The notes beneath the pieces were generated by a model. It was not told where the DNA came from. It ran no database searches and worked only from the letters and a program-made list of their open reading frames with translations. From Oscillospiraceae bacterium (GTDB lineage: Bacteria > Bacillota_A > Clostridia > Oscillospirales > Oscillospiraceae): 64,000 bases of DNA. This document shows, one piece after another, positions 24,425 to 32,856 of the stretch. The DNA lies in contig CADADE010000006.1 in NCBI GenBank assembly GCA_902786615.1, forward strand, positions 89,621 to 153,620. The letters run 5' to 3'. The translations under genes were made by a program, and so were the position numbers. Position 1 is the stretch's first letter, and every line of letters begins with the position of its first letter.

Positions 24425-24463
24425 ACAAAAAAGAACGGTAATTCTATCAGAACTACCGTTCTT
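24425..24463 (-). terminator. intrinsic terminator of tRNA-Ser
   Basis: On the minus strand a 10-bp perfect stem (AAGAACGGTA with TACCGTTCTT) is followed by a T tract, three bases past the tRNA CCA end. Confidence 0.85.
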
Positions 24464-24465
24464 TA

Positions 24466-24557
24466 TGGCGGAGATGGAGAGATTCGAACTCTCGAGGAGC
24501 TTTTGACCCCTACACGATTTCCAATCGTGCGCGCTCGACCAACTACGCGACATCTCC
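24466..24557 (-). tRNA. tRNA-Ser(GGA)
   Basis: This 92-nt class II tRNA encodes its own CCA. The acceptor stem is GGAGATG with CATCTCC plus discriminator G. The anticodon arm is CACGA-TTGGAAA-TCGTG (anticodon GGA), with a long variable arm (AGGGGTC/GCTCCT) and T arm GAGAG-TTCGAAT-CTCTC. The low-GC nuclease island lies on its 3' side. Confidence 0.96.
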
Positions 24558-24722
24558 GTATTGCTCAAGAAATCTTGTATGAACTTGTCAGCTTGGTTAT
24601 TATAATGCCGACCATCGTTAAAGTCAAGAGTTATTTTTCGATTTTCCCATTTTTTTCAGCGTATGCTTTTTCCCATCATGCAGATACTTTCAACATAGCA
24701 TCATGCGAAAGGAGAAAACGCC

Positions 24723-25166
24723 ATGAAGATGAACAGGGAAGAGTATAGCGCCTATGTCGAACAGCGCATGCCGCGCTCCAGGGTGGGGCGGAACATGCTG
24801 CGCGCGTTCGTGACCGGCGGGGCGATCTGCACACTGGGACAGTGCCTGCAGGAGAGCTTTCTGCGCTTCGGCCTGGAACAGGAGGCGGCGGGTACGGCGG
24901 TCTCGGTGACGCTGGTGCTCCTCGGAGCGCTGCTCACGGCCCTTGGCGTTTATGACAAAATCGCCAAATTCGGCGGGGCGGGAACGCTCGTGCCGATCAC
25001 CGGCTTTGCAAACGCCGTCGCGGCCCCGGCGCTGGAATTTAAGACCGAAGGGAAAATCACGGGGACGGCGGCAAAAATGTTTGTGATCTCCGGCCCCGTG
25101 ATCGTCTACGGCGTGACGGCAGGGGCGGTCTATGGGCTTATCCTGTGGCTTGCGCAGCTGCTGTAG
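24723..25166 (+). CDS. spoVAC: stage V sporulation protein AC
   Basis: This 147-residue membrane protein has about four helices. The block YDKIAKFGGAGTLVPITGF, with FANAV, then EFKTEGKITGTAAKMF and GPVIVYG, is characteristic of SpoVAC. SpoVAC is the mechanosensitive channel subunit that moves dipicolinic acid across the forespore inner membrane. AAAGGAG precedes the ATG. The usual spoVAD and spoVAE partners are absent, so this is an isolated copy. Its presence supports an endospore-forming host. No clear sigma-G promoter could be assigned. Confidence 0.92.
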   Translation: MKMNREEYSAYVEQRMPRSRVGRNMLRAFVTGGAICTLGQCLQESFLRFGLEQEAAGTAVSVTLVLLGALLTALGVYDKIAKFGGAGTLVPITGFANAVAAPALEFKTEGKITGTAAKMFVISGPVIVYGVTAGAVYGLILWLAQLL

Positions 25167-25219
25167 CCCTATATCCTGCACCGGTTTTGCAAAAATCGAC
25201 GGAAAACGAAAGACTGTTC

Positions 25220-25247
25220 TTGCTAAATAAAAAGACTGTGCTATAAT
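25220..25247 (+). promoter_or_regulatory. sigma-A-type promoter of hypF
   Basis: TTGCTA (25220-25225) and TATAAT (25242-25247) are 16 bp apart. The expected transcription start near 25254 argues against the in-frame TTG at 25260 as the hypF start. Confidence 0.65.
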
Positions 25248-25325
25248 CAAAAGGAATCATTGCGCCCATTTTTAGCCGCGCAAAAATCGCAGAGTACATT
25301 TTTATTCAGGGAGAACGGTGAAGCC

Positions 25326-27551
25326 TTGGAGCGCGCAGAGATACATATTCGCGGGATCGTACAGGGCGTGGGCTTCCGGCCCTTCATCCACAGGCTGGTG
25401 AAGGAATTCGGCCTCACCGGTACGATCAAAAACACCTCCTCCGGCGTGGAGCTGGAACTGGAGGGGGAGCATGACACGCTTTCCCGTTTCATTGAGGAAC
25501 TGCCCAAGCGCGCGCCGAAGCTCGCCGTGATTGAGCAGACGGAGCTTTCGTTTACAAAAGCGCTCAAAGGCTTTGCGGATTTTCAAATCCTCAGCAGCAA
25601 GACCGAGGCTCTGCGGGATACGCTCATCTCCCCGGATATCTGCATCTGCGACGACTGCCTGCGGGAGCTGAAAGACCCCGCCGACAGGCGTTACCGCTAT
25701 CCCTTCATCAACTGCACCAACTGCGGCCCCCGCTTTACCATTATCCGGGATGTGCCCTATGACCGGGCCAAAACCTCTATGGCGGCTTTCCCCATGTGCC
25801 CGGACTGCGAGCGGGAGTATCACAATATCGAAAACCGGCGCTATCACGCGCAGCCTGACTGCTGCCCCACCTGCGGGCCGGAGGTCTTCTATCTGGACGC
25901 GGAGGGCCGGCGCGTCGAGGGCGACGCGATCGAGCTTGCCCGTGCGGCTCTAAAGGCCGGACAGATCGTGGCGGTCAAGGGCCTCGGCGGCATTCATCTG
26001 GCCTGCCGGGCGGATGATCCCGAAATTGCGGGAAGACTGCGCCGCCGCAAGCAGCGGGACGAAAAGCCCTTTGCCCTCATGTGCCGGAGCGCCGCATGCG
26101 CGGAGAAAATCTGCGCGGTTTCCGCGGAGGAGCGGGAGATTCTGGAGAGCTTCCGGCGGCCGATCGTGCTGCTGAAAAAGAAAGGCCCCGGCCTTGCCCA
26201 TATCAGCGAGAACGGTTATGTGGGCGTGATGCTGCCCTATACGCCGCTGCATGTGCTCCTGTTCGGGGAGGAACTCGACATGCTGGTGATGACCAGCGCC
26301 AATCTCTCCGACACCCCGATGATGACCGATAACGACGAAGCCCTGCGTATGCTGCACGGCATCGCGGACGGCTTTTTGCTCCATGATCGGGATATCCAGA
26401 CGCGGTGCGACGATTCGCTGTGCTGGGTGCTGGACGGGAAAGAATACTTTGCCCGCCGGTCAAGGGGCTATGTGCCCTTTCCGGTGCGCGCGGGTCGGGA
26501 GCTCGGCCATATCCTCGCCTGCGGGGCGGAACAGAAGGCCAGCTTCTGCCTCTCCCGGGGCAGCTATGTGTTCCCGAGCCAGCACATCGGCGATCTGAAA
26601 AACATGGAGACCTTTGAGGCTTATACCGGACAGATCGCCCATTTTGAAAAGCTTTTTGATATCAAGCCGCAGGCGCTTGCCTGCGACCTCCACCCGGACT
26701 ATCTCTCCACGGAGTACGCTTCCGAGAGAGCCGCAGGAGAGAACATTCCCCTGATCCGGGTACAGCACCACCACGCGCATATGGCTGCCTGCATGGCGGA
26801 TAATTTCGTTTCGGAAAAGGTCATCGGCCTCATCTGGGACGGCACGGGCCTCGGCACAGACGGCACAAGCTGGGGCGCGGAGTGCCTGATCGGGGACTTT
26901 CACGGCTTTGAGCGCTTCGGCTCCATGCGCCCCATCCCCCTGATCGGCGGGGATCTGGCCACGAAGGAGATCGAGCGCGTCGCTTTCGCCCTGCTCCATG
27001 ATGCCGGACTTGACGCAGACGGGATCAAAAACGCGGAGATATATGAAAGCATGCTCCGCGCCGGGCTTAACTGCCCGCTGTCCTCTGGGATGGGGCGGCT
27101 TTTTGACGGGGTCGCCGCGCTGCTCGGCGTGAAGACGCGGTGCAGCTACGAGGGGCAGGGCGCTGTGCTGCTGGAAGCGGCAGCCACGGCGGACGACGGC
27201 GTTTTCCCGGTCATGCTCGACGGAAGCCCCCTTCGCTTCGACTGGCGGGAGATGATCCGCGCGCTGGTCTCCTGCCGTGAAAAAGGGGAAGAGACCGGGC
27301 AAATTGCGGCACGCTTCATGAACACGCTCATCGAGATGGCGCTGCGGCAGTGCCATGCTGCGCGGGAGGCGTGCGGGCTTAACACCGTGGCCCTCTCCGG
27401 CGGCAGCTTTCAGAATCAGTATATCATGGCGCGCCTTCCCGGTCGGCTGGAAAAGGCGGGCTTTCGGGTGCTGCGGCATCAGCGCGTGTCCTGCAACGAC
27501 GAGGGGCTCTCCCTCGGCCAGCTGATGATCGCACAGGCCGCGATTGAATAA
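25326..27551 (+). CDS. hypF: carbamoyltransferase HypF ([NiFe] hydrogenase maturation)
   Basis: This protein of about 741 residues makes thiocarbamate on HypE from carbamoyl phosphate, the first step of cyanide-ligand synthesis. Domains in order are acylphosphatase (HIRGIVQGVGFRPFIH), two zinc fingers (CICDDC with CTNCGPRFT; CPDCEREYHN with CCPTCGP), a YrdC-like domain (VKGLGGIHLACRA) and a Kae1-like C-terminal domain (HHHAHMAA, WDGTGLGTDG). The start is uncertain. TTG 25326 lies just before the acylphosphatase domain and gives normal length; an upstream TTG at 25260 is too near the promoter. It is the first gene of the hyp/hydrogenase cluster. Confidence 0.93.
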   Translation: MERAEIHIRGIVQGVGFRPFIHRLVKEFGLTGTIKNTSSGVELELEGEHDTLSRFIEELPKRAPKLAVIEQTELSFTKALKGFADFQILSSKTEALRDTLISPDICICDDCLRELKDPADRRYRYPFINCTNCGPRFTIIRDVPYDRAKTSMAAFPMCPDCEREYHNIENRRYHAQPDCCPTCGPEVFYLDAEGRRVEGDAIELARAALKAGQIVAVKGLGGIHLACRADDPEIAGRLRRRKQRDEKPFALMCRSAACAEKICAVSAEEREILESFRRPIVLLKKKGPGLAHISENGYVGVMLPYTPLHVLLFGEELDMLVMTSANLSDTPMMTDNDEALRMLHGIADGFLLHDRDIQTRCDDSLCWVLDGKEYFARRSRGYVPFPVRAGRELGHILACGAEQKASFCLSRGSYVFPSQHIGDLKNMETFEAYTGQIAHFEKLFDIKPQALACDLHPDYLSTEYASERAAGENIPLIRVQHHHAHMAACMADNFVSEKVIGLIWDGTGLGTDGTSWGAECLIGDFHGFERFGSMRPIPLIGGDLATKEIERVAFALLHDAGLDADGIKNAEIYESMLRAGLNCPLSSGMGRLFDGVAALLGVKTRCSYEGQGAVLLEAAATADDGVFPVMLDGSPLRFDWREMIRALVSCREKGEETGQIAARFMNTLIEMALRQCHAAREACGLNTVALSGGSFQNQYIMARLPGRLEKAGFRVLRHQRVSCNDEGLSLGQLMIAQAAIE

Positions 27552-27556
27552 GGAGA

Positions 27557-27662
27557 ACTCCCTCAGGCGCTGCGCGCCAGCTCCCTCAGAGAGGGAGCCT
27601 GTACGGAGGACTCCCTCAGTCAGCTTTGCTGACAGCTCCCTCAGAGAGGGAGCCAATAAGGA
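27557..27662. repeat. two tandem 53-bp hairpin repeats between hypF and hypC
   Basis: The units at 27557-27609 and 27610-27662 both start ACTCCCTCAG and contain CTCCCTCAGAGAGGGAG. They differ in a central stem, GGCGCTGCGCGCC in the first and GTCAGCTTTGCTGAC in the second, yet both remain self-complementary. They belong to the dispersed repeat family described in the findings. Confidence 0.8.
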
Positions 27663-27674
27663 GATTGATTCAAA

Positions 27675-27896
27675 ATGTGTCTTGCAATACCCTTGCAATT
27701 GATTGAAATAAACGGCAAAAGCGCTGTCGGCGAGGCGATGGGCATGCGCCGGGAGATCCGGGTGGACTTCATCAAGGAGCCGAAGCTCGGGGATTATGTG
27801 ATCGTCCACGCGGGCTTTGCCATCGAACGCCTGCCGGAGCAGCAGGCGCTGGACGATCTGGAGGCCTGGGGGGACGTGTACCATGCCCTGGGATAA
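27675..27896 (+). CDS. hypC: hydrogenase maturation chaperone HypC
   Basis: This 73-residue OB-fold protein has the invariant N-terminal MCLAIP (Cys2 binds the iron precursor and the HypD partner) and the GDYVIVHAGFAIERL strand typical of HypC/HupF. It carries the Fe(CN)2CO unit from HypD to the hydrogenase large subunit. AAGGAG lies upstream. The hypD start overlaps its last 14 bases. Confidence 0.95.
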   Translation: MCLAIPLQLIEINGKSAVGEAMGMRREIRVDFIKEPKLGDYVIVHAGFAIERLPEQQALDDLEAWGDVYHALG

Positions 27897-28962
27897 ACGC
27901 CGGACGGCGGCGCTGCTGGATGAAATCCGCGCCCTTGCCTCCCGCGAGCTTCGCCTCATGGAGGTCTGCGGGACGCACACCATGGCCATCGCCGAGGCCG
28001 GGATCAAGTCCATGCTGCCGGAGGAGATCCGGCTTCTCTCCGGACCCGGCTGCCCGGTCTGCGTCACGCCGCCCCAGGTGATCGACGCGGTGCTGGAGCT
28101 GAGCATGGAGAAAGAAGTGCTGCTCACAAGCTATGGCGATATGCTGCGCGTCCCGGGCAGCCGCCCGGGGGACAGTCTTCTCAGAAGAAAAGCCCTCGGC
28201 GCGCGGGTGGAGACCGTGTATTCCCCGGTGGACGCGGTGGAGCTTGCGCTGCAAAACCCGGACAGGCAGGTCGTTTTTCTCGGGGTGGGCTTTGAGACGA
28301 CCGCCCCCGGTACCGCCGCGGCGGTGCTGACGGCAAAGGAGAAGGGCGCGAAGAACTTCACGCTCTGGTCGATGCTCAAGCGGGTGGAACCGGCCCTTCG
28401 GACGCTCATCAGGCTGGAAGGCTTCCATGTGGACGGCTTTCTCTGCCCCGGCCATGTGGCGACGATCATCGGCGCGCAGGGCTTTGCCTTTCTGCCGGAG
28501 GAATACGGACTTCCCGCCGTGGTGGCGGGCTTTGAGCCGGAGGATATCCTCCTTGCCGTCTGGAGACTGGTCAGACAGCTTCACGACGAAAGCCCCAAGC
28601 TTGAAAACGAATATACCCGCGCGGTCTCCCGGGAGGGCAACCGCCTTGCGCAGAAGATCATGGCGGAGTGCTTCGCGCCGCGCTGTGATCTCTGGCGCGG
28701 CCTCGGCGGGATTGAAAACAGCGGCCTTGGCCTGCGGGACGGCTTTAAGGAGTTTGACGCCGAAAGGCGTTTCAGGATTCAATATACATCGGCGGAAATG
28801 CCGACCGCCTGCCGCTGCGGGGAGGTCATCACCGGCAGACTCTCGCCGGAGGGCTGCCCGCTGTTCGGCAAGCGCTGTACGCCTGAGGACCCTGTGGGGC
28901 CCTGCATGGTCTCCTCCGAGGGGGCCTGTGCCGCGGCGTGGAAATATGAATGCCTCCCCTGA
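27883..28962 (+). CDS. hypD: hydrogenase maturation protein HypD
   Basis: This 359-residue iron-sulfur protein assembles the Fe(CN)2CO centre with HypC and HypE. Motifs are LMEVCGTHTMAI (Cys of CGTH), the GPGCPVCVTP block with paired Cys, and GFETTAP. A C-terminal Cys cluster follows (CRCGEVITG, GCPLFGKRCTPEDPVGPCMVS) for the [4Fe-4S] site. ATG 27883 is used because it overlaps the hypC end in the normal way and the family sequence begins soon after. Confidence 0.95.
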   Translation: MPWDKRRTAALLDEIRALASRELRLMEVCGTHTMAIAEAGIKSMLPEEIRLLSGPGCPVCVTPPQVIDAVLELSMEKEVLLTSYGDMLRVPGSRPGDSLLRRKALGARVETVYSPVDAVELALQNPDRQVVFLGVGFETTAPGTAAAVLTAKEKGAKNFTLWSMLKRVEPALRTLIRLEGFHVDGFLCPGHVATIIGAQGFAFLPEEYGLPAVVAGFEPEDILLAVWRLVRQLHDESPKLENEYTRAVSREGNRLAQKIMAECFAPRCDLWRGLGGIENSGLGLRDGFKEFDAERRFRIQYTSAEMPTACRCGEVITGRLSPEGCPLFGKRCTPEDPVGPCMVSSEGACAAAWKYECLP

Positions 28963-29067
28963 AAGGAGAGGCACCCAAAGGGCGGAGGGAGTTGCGACGA
29001 CGGCCCCTCTCAGTCACAATGCTTGCGTGAAACGCATTGTGACAGCTCCCCCCAGAGGGGGGAGCCA
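28963..29067. repeat. hairpin repeat between hypD and hypE
   Basis: This is another copy of the dispersed module: CCTCTCAGTCA, a variable stem (CAATGC with GCATTG), TGACAGCTCCC and GGGGGGAGCCA. The outer frame matches the hypF-hypC copies, but the stem sequence differs. Confidence 0.7.
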
Positions 29068-29083
29068 AGAAGAAAGGATTTGT

Positions 29084-30082
29084 ATGGACGACATCATCAC
29101 CCTGGATTACGGCAGCGGGGGCAAAAAAACTGCCCGCCTGATCGAAAAACTGCTGGTTCCGGCCTTTTCCAATCCCGCGCTGGATGCTCTCGGCGACGGG
29201 GCCATCCTGGACGGGAGCGGGCGGCTTGTCTTCTCCACCGACAGCTTTGTGGTCGACCCGCTCTTTTTCCCCGGCGGGGATATCGGCAAGCTCGCCGTCT
29301 GCGGCACGGTCAATGACCTGGCCGTCTGCGGCGCGGAGCCGAAGTATCTGAGCTGTGCGCTGATCCTGGAAGAGGGGCTGCCCATGGCGGAGCTGGAGCG
29401 GATCGTAGCCTCTTTCAAAGCGGCCGCCGAAAAGGCAGGCGTGCAGATCGTCACCGGCGACACCAAGGTAGTCGAGAAGGGGCGGGGCGATAAGCTCTAT
29501 ATCAATACCGCCGGCATCGGATTTTTGAAGTACCCCGGCCTCAGCCCGCAAAACATCCGGGCGGGGGACGCGGTGCTGGTCTCCGGCACCGTGGGCGATC
29601 ACGGCACCGCCGTCATGCTCGCACGCAGCGGCATGATGCAGGGGGCGCTTCGCTCGGACTGCGCGGCGCTGAACGGCCTGTGTGAAGCAATCCTCTCCGC
29701 CTCGCGGAAGGTGCGCGTCCTGCGCGATCCGACAAGGGGCGGCGTCGCCACCACGCTCAATGAGTTTATCGAGGGAAGCGGGCTCGGCATTACGCTTGAG
29801 GAAGAGAGAATCCCCGTCCGGCCGGAGGTGCGCGCCGCCTGCGGCATGCTGGGGTTAGACGCGCTTTACTGCGCGAATGAGGGAAAGCTTCTCGCGGTGG
29901 TGGACCCGGCCGACGCCGGACGTGTGCTGGAAGCTATGCGCAAAACGGAGGAGGGGCGCGACGCCGCCCTCATCGGCTGTGTCAGCGCCGACTATCCCGG
30001 CAAGCTCGTCATGCGCACGAACTTCGGCGGGAAGCGGATTTTGCAGAAGCTCACGGGCGCGCAGCTTCCGCGTATCTGCTGA
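29084..30082 (+). CDS. hypE: hydrogenase maturation protein HypE (carbamoyl dehydratase)
   Basis: This 332-residue protein has the PurM/AIR-synthase fold and converts the HypF-made thiocarbamate to thiocyanate. It begins ITLDYGSGGKKTARLIEKL. ATP-site motifs DGAILDGSGRLVFSTDSFVV and VNDLAVCGAEP are present, as is VTGDTKVVEKG. The C-terminus ends PRIC, placing the acceptor Cys last, as required. AAAGGA lies upstream of ATG 29084. Confidence 0.95.
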   Translation: MDDIITLDYGSGGKKTARLIEKLLVPAFSNPALDALGDGAILDGSGRLVFSTDSFVVDPLFFPGGDIGKLAVCGTVNDLAVCGAEPKYLSCALILEEGLPMAELERIVASFKAAAEKAGVQIVTGDTKVVEKGRGDKLYINTAGIGFLKYPGLSPQNIRAGDAVLVSGTVGDHGTAVMLARSGMMQGALRSDCAALNGLCEAILSASRKVRVLRDPTRGGVATTLNEFIEGSGLGITLEEERIPVRPEVRAACGMLGLDALYCANEGKLLAVVDPADAGRVLEAMRKTEEGRDAALIGCVSADYPGKLVMRTNFGGKRILQKLTGAQLPRIC

Positions 30083-30163
30083 GATCAATTGCAGATGAAA
30101 GCTCCCTCAGAGAGAACCTGAGTTGTTTATAAATTATTTGATATATACAGAGAGGTGAAAGGG

Positions 30164-30559
30164 ATGCAACAGTACAAAAGAATCGACATCGGCAAAGACC
30201 AGGTTGTACCGATTGCAGAAAAGATGCGCAAGGCGGGCGTGGGGCTCACCATGATCCACGGCTTCCTGAATGAGGAGGGGCTGATGGACGTCTCATGGGA
30301 GTACGCAGTCGAGCCGGTCATTGAGTCCTACCATGTGGTGGGCGAGATGACGCTGCCCTCCATCGGCGGCATCTATGACTGCGCGGCGACCTGGCCGGAG
30401 CGTGAGCTCAACGAGCTTTTTGCCGTCGAGTTCGAGGGGCTGGATACCTCCAAGCGTCTTTTCCTGCCGGAGGAGATGCTGGAAACCCAGGGGAAGGGCC
30501 ATATCATGGTCACACCGCTGGAGGAACTGCGCCGGAAGAACATCAAGGAGGAGGGATAA
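30164..30559 (+). CDS. hydrogenase NuoC-like subunit (MbhK/EchD type)
   Basis: This 131-residue soluble protein shows the NuoC-like pattern: an alpha/beta N-terminus, LPSIGGIYDCAATWPERELNELFAVEF (the family ERE..DLFGI-like signature) and a tail with FLPEEML. In complex I-related hydrogenases it bridges the large subunit and the membrane arm. GAGGTGAAAGG precedes ATG 30164. The next gene, for the catalytic large subunit, starts one base after its stop. Confidence 0.85.
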   Translation: MQQYKRIDIGKDQVVPIAEKMRKAGVGLTMIHGFLNEEGLMDVSWEYAVEPVIESYHVVGEMTLPSIGGIYDCAATWPERELNELFAVEFEGLDTSKRLFLPEEMLETQGKGHIMVTPLEELRRKNIKEEG

Positions 30560-30560
30560 G

Positions 30561-31643
30561 ATGAGCTATATCGTCCCCATCGGCCCCTACCATCCCGCGT
30601 TGGAGGAGCCCATCCATGCCAAGCTCTATACCGAGGGCGAGGTCATCAAGGACGCGGAGGTTTTTGTCGGCTATAACCACCGCGGCATCGAAAAGCTTGC
30701 CACCGAGAGAAACGCCATCCAGACCCTGGTCCTGGTAGAGCGCGTGTGCGGCATCTGCTCGCACTCCCACGCGCTGACCTATGCCATGTGCGTCGAGCAG
30801 ATCAACGGCATCGAGGTGCCGAAGCGCGGTGAGTATATCCGCGTCATCACTGCCGAGCTTGAGCGTCTGCATTCCCATTTCCTGTGGCTGGGCGTTGCCT
30901 GCCACATCATCGGGCATGACAGCATGTTCATGCACATCTGGGATGAGCGCGAGCTTGTGATGGATCTTTTGGAGGAGCTCAGCGGCAACCGCGTCAACTA
31001 TGCCATGGTCACCATCGGCGGCTCCCGCCGCGATATCGACGATGAGCTGAAGACAAAGCTTCTCAAGTCCCTGGACAAGCTCAAGGGCCCCATGGACCGC
31101 ATTGTGGAGCTTGCGCTGAACGACAAGACCATCGCCATGCGCACCAAGGGCGTGGGCGTTTTGAAGACGGAGGACGCTGTCCGCCTCGGCGCGATCGGCC
31201 CGCATGCGCGCGCCTCGGGTGTGGATGTGGACGTGCGCCGCGATTCGCCCTACTGTTCCTACGAGGATTTCAAATTCGACATCCCCGTGCAGCAGAGCGG
31301 CGATGTCTTCGCCCGCGTGGTGATCCGCGCACTTGAGTGCTATGAGAGCATCAAAATCATCGAGCAGGCTTTGCATAACCTGCCCGCCACGCCCATCAAT
31401 CTCGGCAACAAGCTCCCGAAGATCCAGAAGGGCTCCGCCGTCTGCCGCCATGAGGCGCCCAGAGGGCAGCTCACCCAGATGGTCGTGGGCAACGGCGGCT
31501 TCAATAACCACCGCGTCAGCATCCATGTGCCGAGCTTCAAGAACACCCCGACCATCCCGCACATGCTGCGCGGCAACAGCGTGGCCGACGCCGGCCTCAT
31601 CATCGCCAGCATCGACCCCTGCTTCAGCTGCCTTGACCGCTGA
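30561..31643 (+). CDS. energy-converting [NiFe] hydrogenase catalytic large subunit (MbhL/EchE type, group 4)
   Basis: This 360-residue protein binds the NiFe centre. The N-terminal ligands are Cys63 and Cys66 in VERVCGICSHSHAL. The C-terminal ligands are Cys354 and Cys357 in DPCFSCLDR, where the protein ends. With no C-terminal extension, it should not need the usual maturation protease. All four Cys are present, so it is a hydrogenase rather than NuoD or an Mbs-type sulfane reductase subunit. The stop overlaps the ATG of hypA. Small subunit and ferredoxin genes lie 6 kb downstream in the same cluster. Confidence 0.93.
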   Translation: MSYIVPIGPYHPALEEPIHAKLYTEGEVIKDAEVFVGYNHRGIEKLATERNAIQTLVLVERVCGICSHSHALTYAMCVEQINGIEVPKRGEYIRVITAELERLHSHFLWLGVACHIIGHDSMFMHIWDERELVMDLLEELSGNRVNYAMVTIGGSRRDIDDELKTKLLKSLDKLKGPMDRIVELALNDKTIAMRTKGVGVLKTEDAVRLGAIGPHARASGVDVDVRRDSPYCSYEDFKFDIPVQQSGDVFARVVIRALECYESIKIIEQALHNLPATPINLGNKLPKIQKGSAVCRHEAPRGQLTQMVVGNGGFNNHRVSIHVPSFKNTPTIPHMLRGNSVADAGLIIASIDPCFSCLDR

Positions 31644-31984
31644 TGCATGAGCTGGGACTGACGCAGAGCCTGATCGACCTTGTTGAGCGGGAGGCGGAGA
31701 AGCAGGGCTTTCGGAAGACCCTGGAGATCCGCATGAAGCTCGGCGAGTATTCGGATGTGATCCCGGAATACATCCTTGAGCTCTTTCCCCATGCGGCGAA
31801 GGGGACCGCGGCAGAGGGGGCGCAGCTTCTCTTTGAGCGTGTCCCCGGAAGCTTTCACTGTCCCGACTGCGGCTATGAGGGCGCGGTTGACCGCCGGGCG
31901 GCAAGCTGCCCCCAATGCGGGGGCGTCGCCCTCAAAATGACAGCGGGCCGGGAATTCTTCGTCGAAAGCCTCAAGGTCGAATAG
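31643..31984 (+). CDS. hypA: hydrogenase nickel-insertion protein HypA
   Basis: This 113-residue protein has the N-terminal Met-His-Glu motif (MHELGL, nickel site) and a zinc domain with Cys73, Cys76, Cys89 and Cys92 (CPDC and CPQC). It delivers nickel to the large subunit. Its ATG overlaps the stop of the large-subunit gene, so synthesis of the enzyme and its nickel chaperone are coupled. HypB, the usual GTPase partner, is not encoded in the window. Confidence 0.95.
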   Translation: MHELGLTQSLIDLVEREAEKQGFRKTLEIRMKLGEYSDVIPEYILELFPHAAKGTAAEGAQLLFERVPGSFHCPDCGYEGAVDRRAASCPQCGGVALKMTAGREFFVESLKVE

Positions 31985-32337
31985 TCTGTTCTTACACAGT
32001 GTATTATTTATTTCTTCGCTCATTTTAATCTGTTTTTGGGGCAGCTTTGCCGCTCCAAAAACTCACGAAAGCGAGCAAGGCGAGCTCTCGCACCGTCGTC
32101 AGAAGAAGCTCATGCCGCTCCGTTTCCGCCAGGCGTGGCGAAAACTGCGCTTTATTCCCTTCTTCTTCCTCTTCAAAGCAAAGCCGACTGCTTTGCTTTG
32201 AGAAGGAGGAACAGCGGAATGAGCGAGCTTTCGTGTCACTGCACGGAAGCGAGGGATATGGAGCTTGTGACGACGCAAGCGCGAGTCCTCGATTGCAAAC
32301 ATCGTTTGCAATCGAATTTTGAAAGGAGAGGTTTTAC
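31985..32337. other. 353-bp hairpin-rich intergenic region inside the hydrogenase cluster
   Basis: No convincing gene is seen. Inverted repeats include TTTTTGG near 32032 with CCAAAAA near 32056, AAGCAAAG with CTTTGCTT near 32178-32200, CTTTCGTG/CACGGAAG near 32228-32247, and TCGATTGCAAAC with GTTTGCAATCGA near 32289-32316. The last perfect hairpin lies just before the mnhE ribosome site. A structured leader or transcript-processing region is possible. Confidence 0.5.
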
Positions 32338-32856
32338 TTGCCCAAGACAAAACTCCCCGCAGTACTGTCCACCTTCTGCCTGTGTTTCGGCTTCTGGATG
32401 CTGCTCACATGGAGCTTTAAGGCCCAGGAGATGATCGTCGGCGCGGTGGTGAGCCTGGCGGCGGCTCTTTTCGCATCCAAGTTCTTTATTCATAAGGATC
32501 CGACCTGGCTTTTCAGGCCCGGAAAGCTCGGCGCGCTGATCGCCTATGTGCCGATCTTCCTGCGTGAGCTTTTTAAGGCAAACGTGGACGTGGCCCGCCG
32601 CTGCTTCAACGGCTGCAAGGACGTGAACCCCGGCATTGTGAAGGTCCCCGTGGAGCTCGAGGGGGACTACGCCCAGGCCATGCTGGCAAACTCCATCACC
32701 CTGACCCCCGGCACCATCACCATGGACATTGCCGAGCAGGACGGAAAGACCTGGTATTACATCCATTGGATCGACGTGGCCGAGACCGACCGCGAAAAAG
32801 CGGGCAAGCTCATCAAGGGCCGCCTGGAAAAAGGAATCAGGAGGATTTGGCAATGA
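32338..32856 (+). CDS. Mrp-type antiporter subunit E homologue (MbhA/MnhE)
   Basis: This 172-residue protein has two to three N-terminal membrane helices (residues 8-60) and a soluble C-terminal half with VKVPVELEGDYAQAMLANSITLTPGT, the MnhE hallmark, and HWIDV. The start is TTG 32338, seven bases after AAAGGAGAGG. It opens the block of eight membrane-arm genes that couple the hydrogenase to cation translocation. Its stop overlaps the next start (ATGA). Confidence 0.9.
   Translation: MPKTKLPAVLSTFCLCFGFWMLLTWSFKAQEMIVGAVVSLAAALFASKFFIHKDPTWLFRPGKLGALIAYVPIFLRELFKANVDVARRCFNGCKDVNPGIVKVPVELEGDYAQAMLANSITLTPGTITMDIAEQDGKTWYYIHWIDVAETDREKAGKLIKGRLEKGIRRIWQ

Noticed and set aside
22440..24557. 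The low-GC block next to tRNA-Ser as an integrated island with attachment sites
   Set aside because: No duplicate of the tRNA 3' end and no integrase were found at the other edge near 22470, so integration at the tRNA is not supported.
24660..24722. Sigma-G promoter in front of spoVAC
   Set aside because: GTATG and CATNNTA-like words occur, but not at consistent spacing, so no promoter was called.
27557..29067. Hairpin repeats as a CRISPR array
   Set aside because: There are only two tandem units, with no spacer/repeat alternation and no cas genes; the variable parts are self-complementary stems, not spacers.
32036..32434. Open frames in the hydrogenase spacer as genes
   Set aside because: They are Arg/Ser-rich with no ribosome site, and they overlap mnhE out of frame and hairpins; they look like chance frames.
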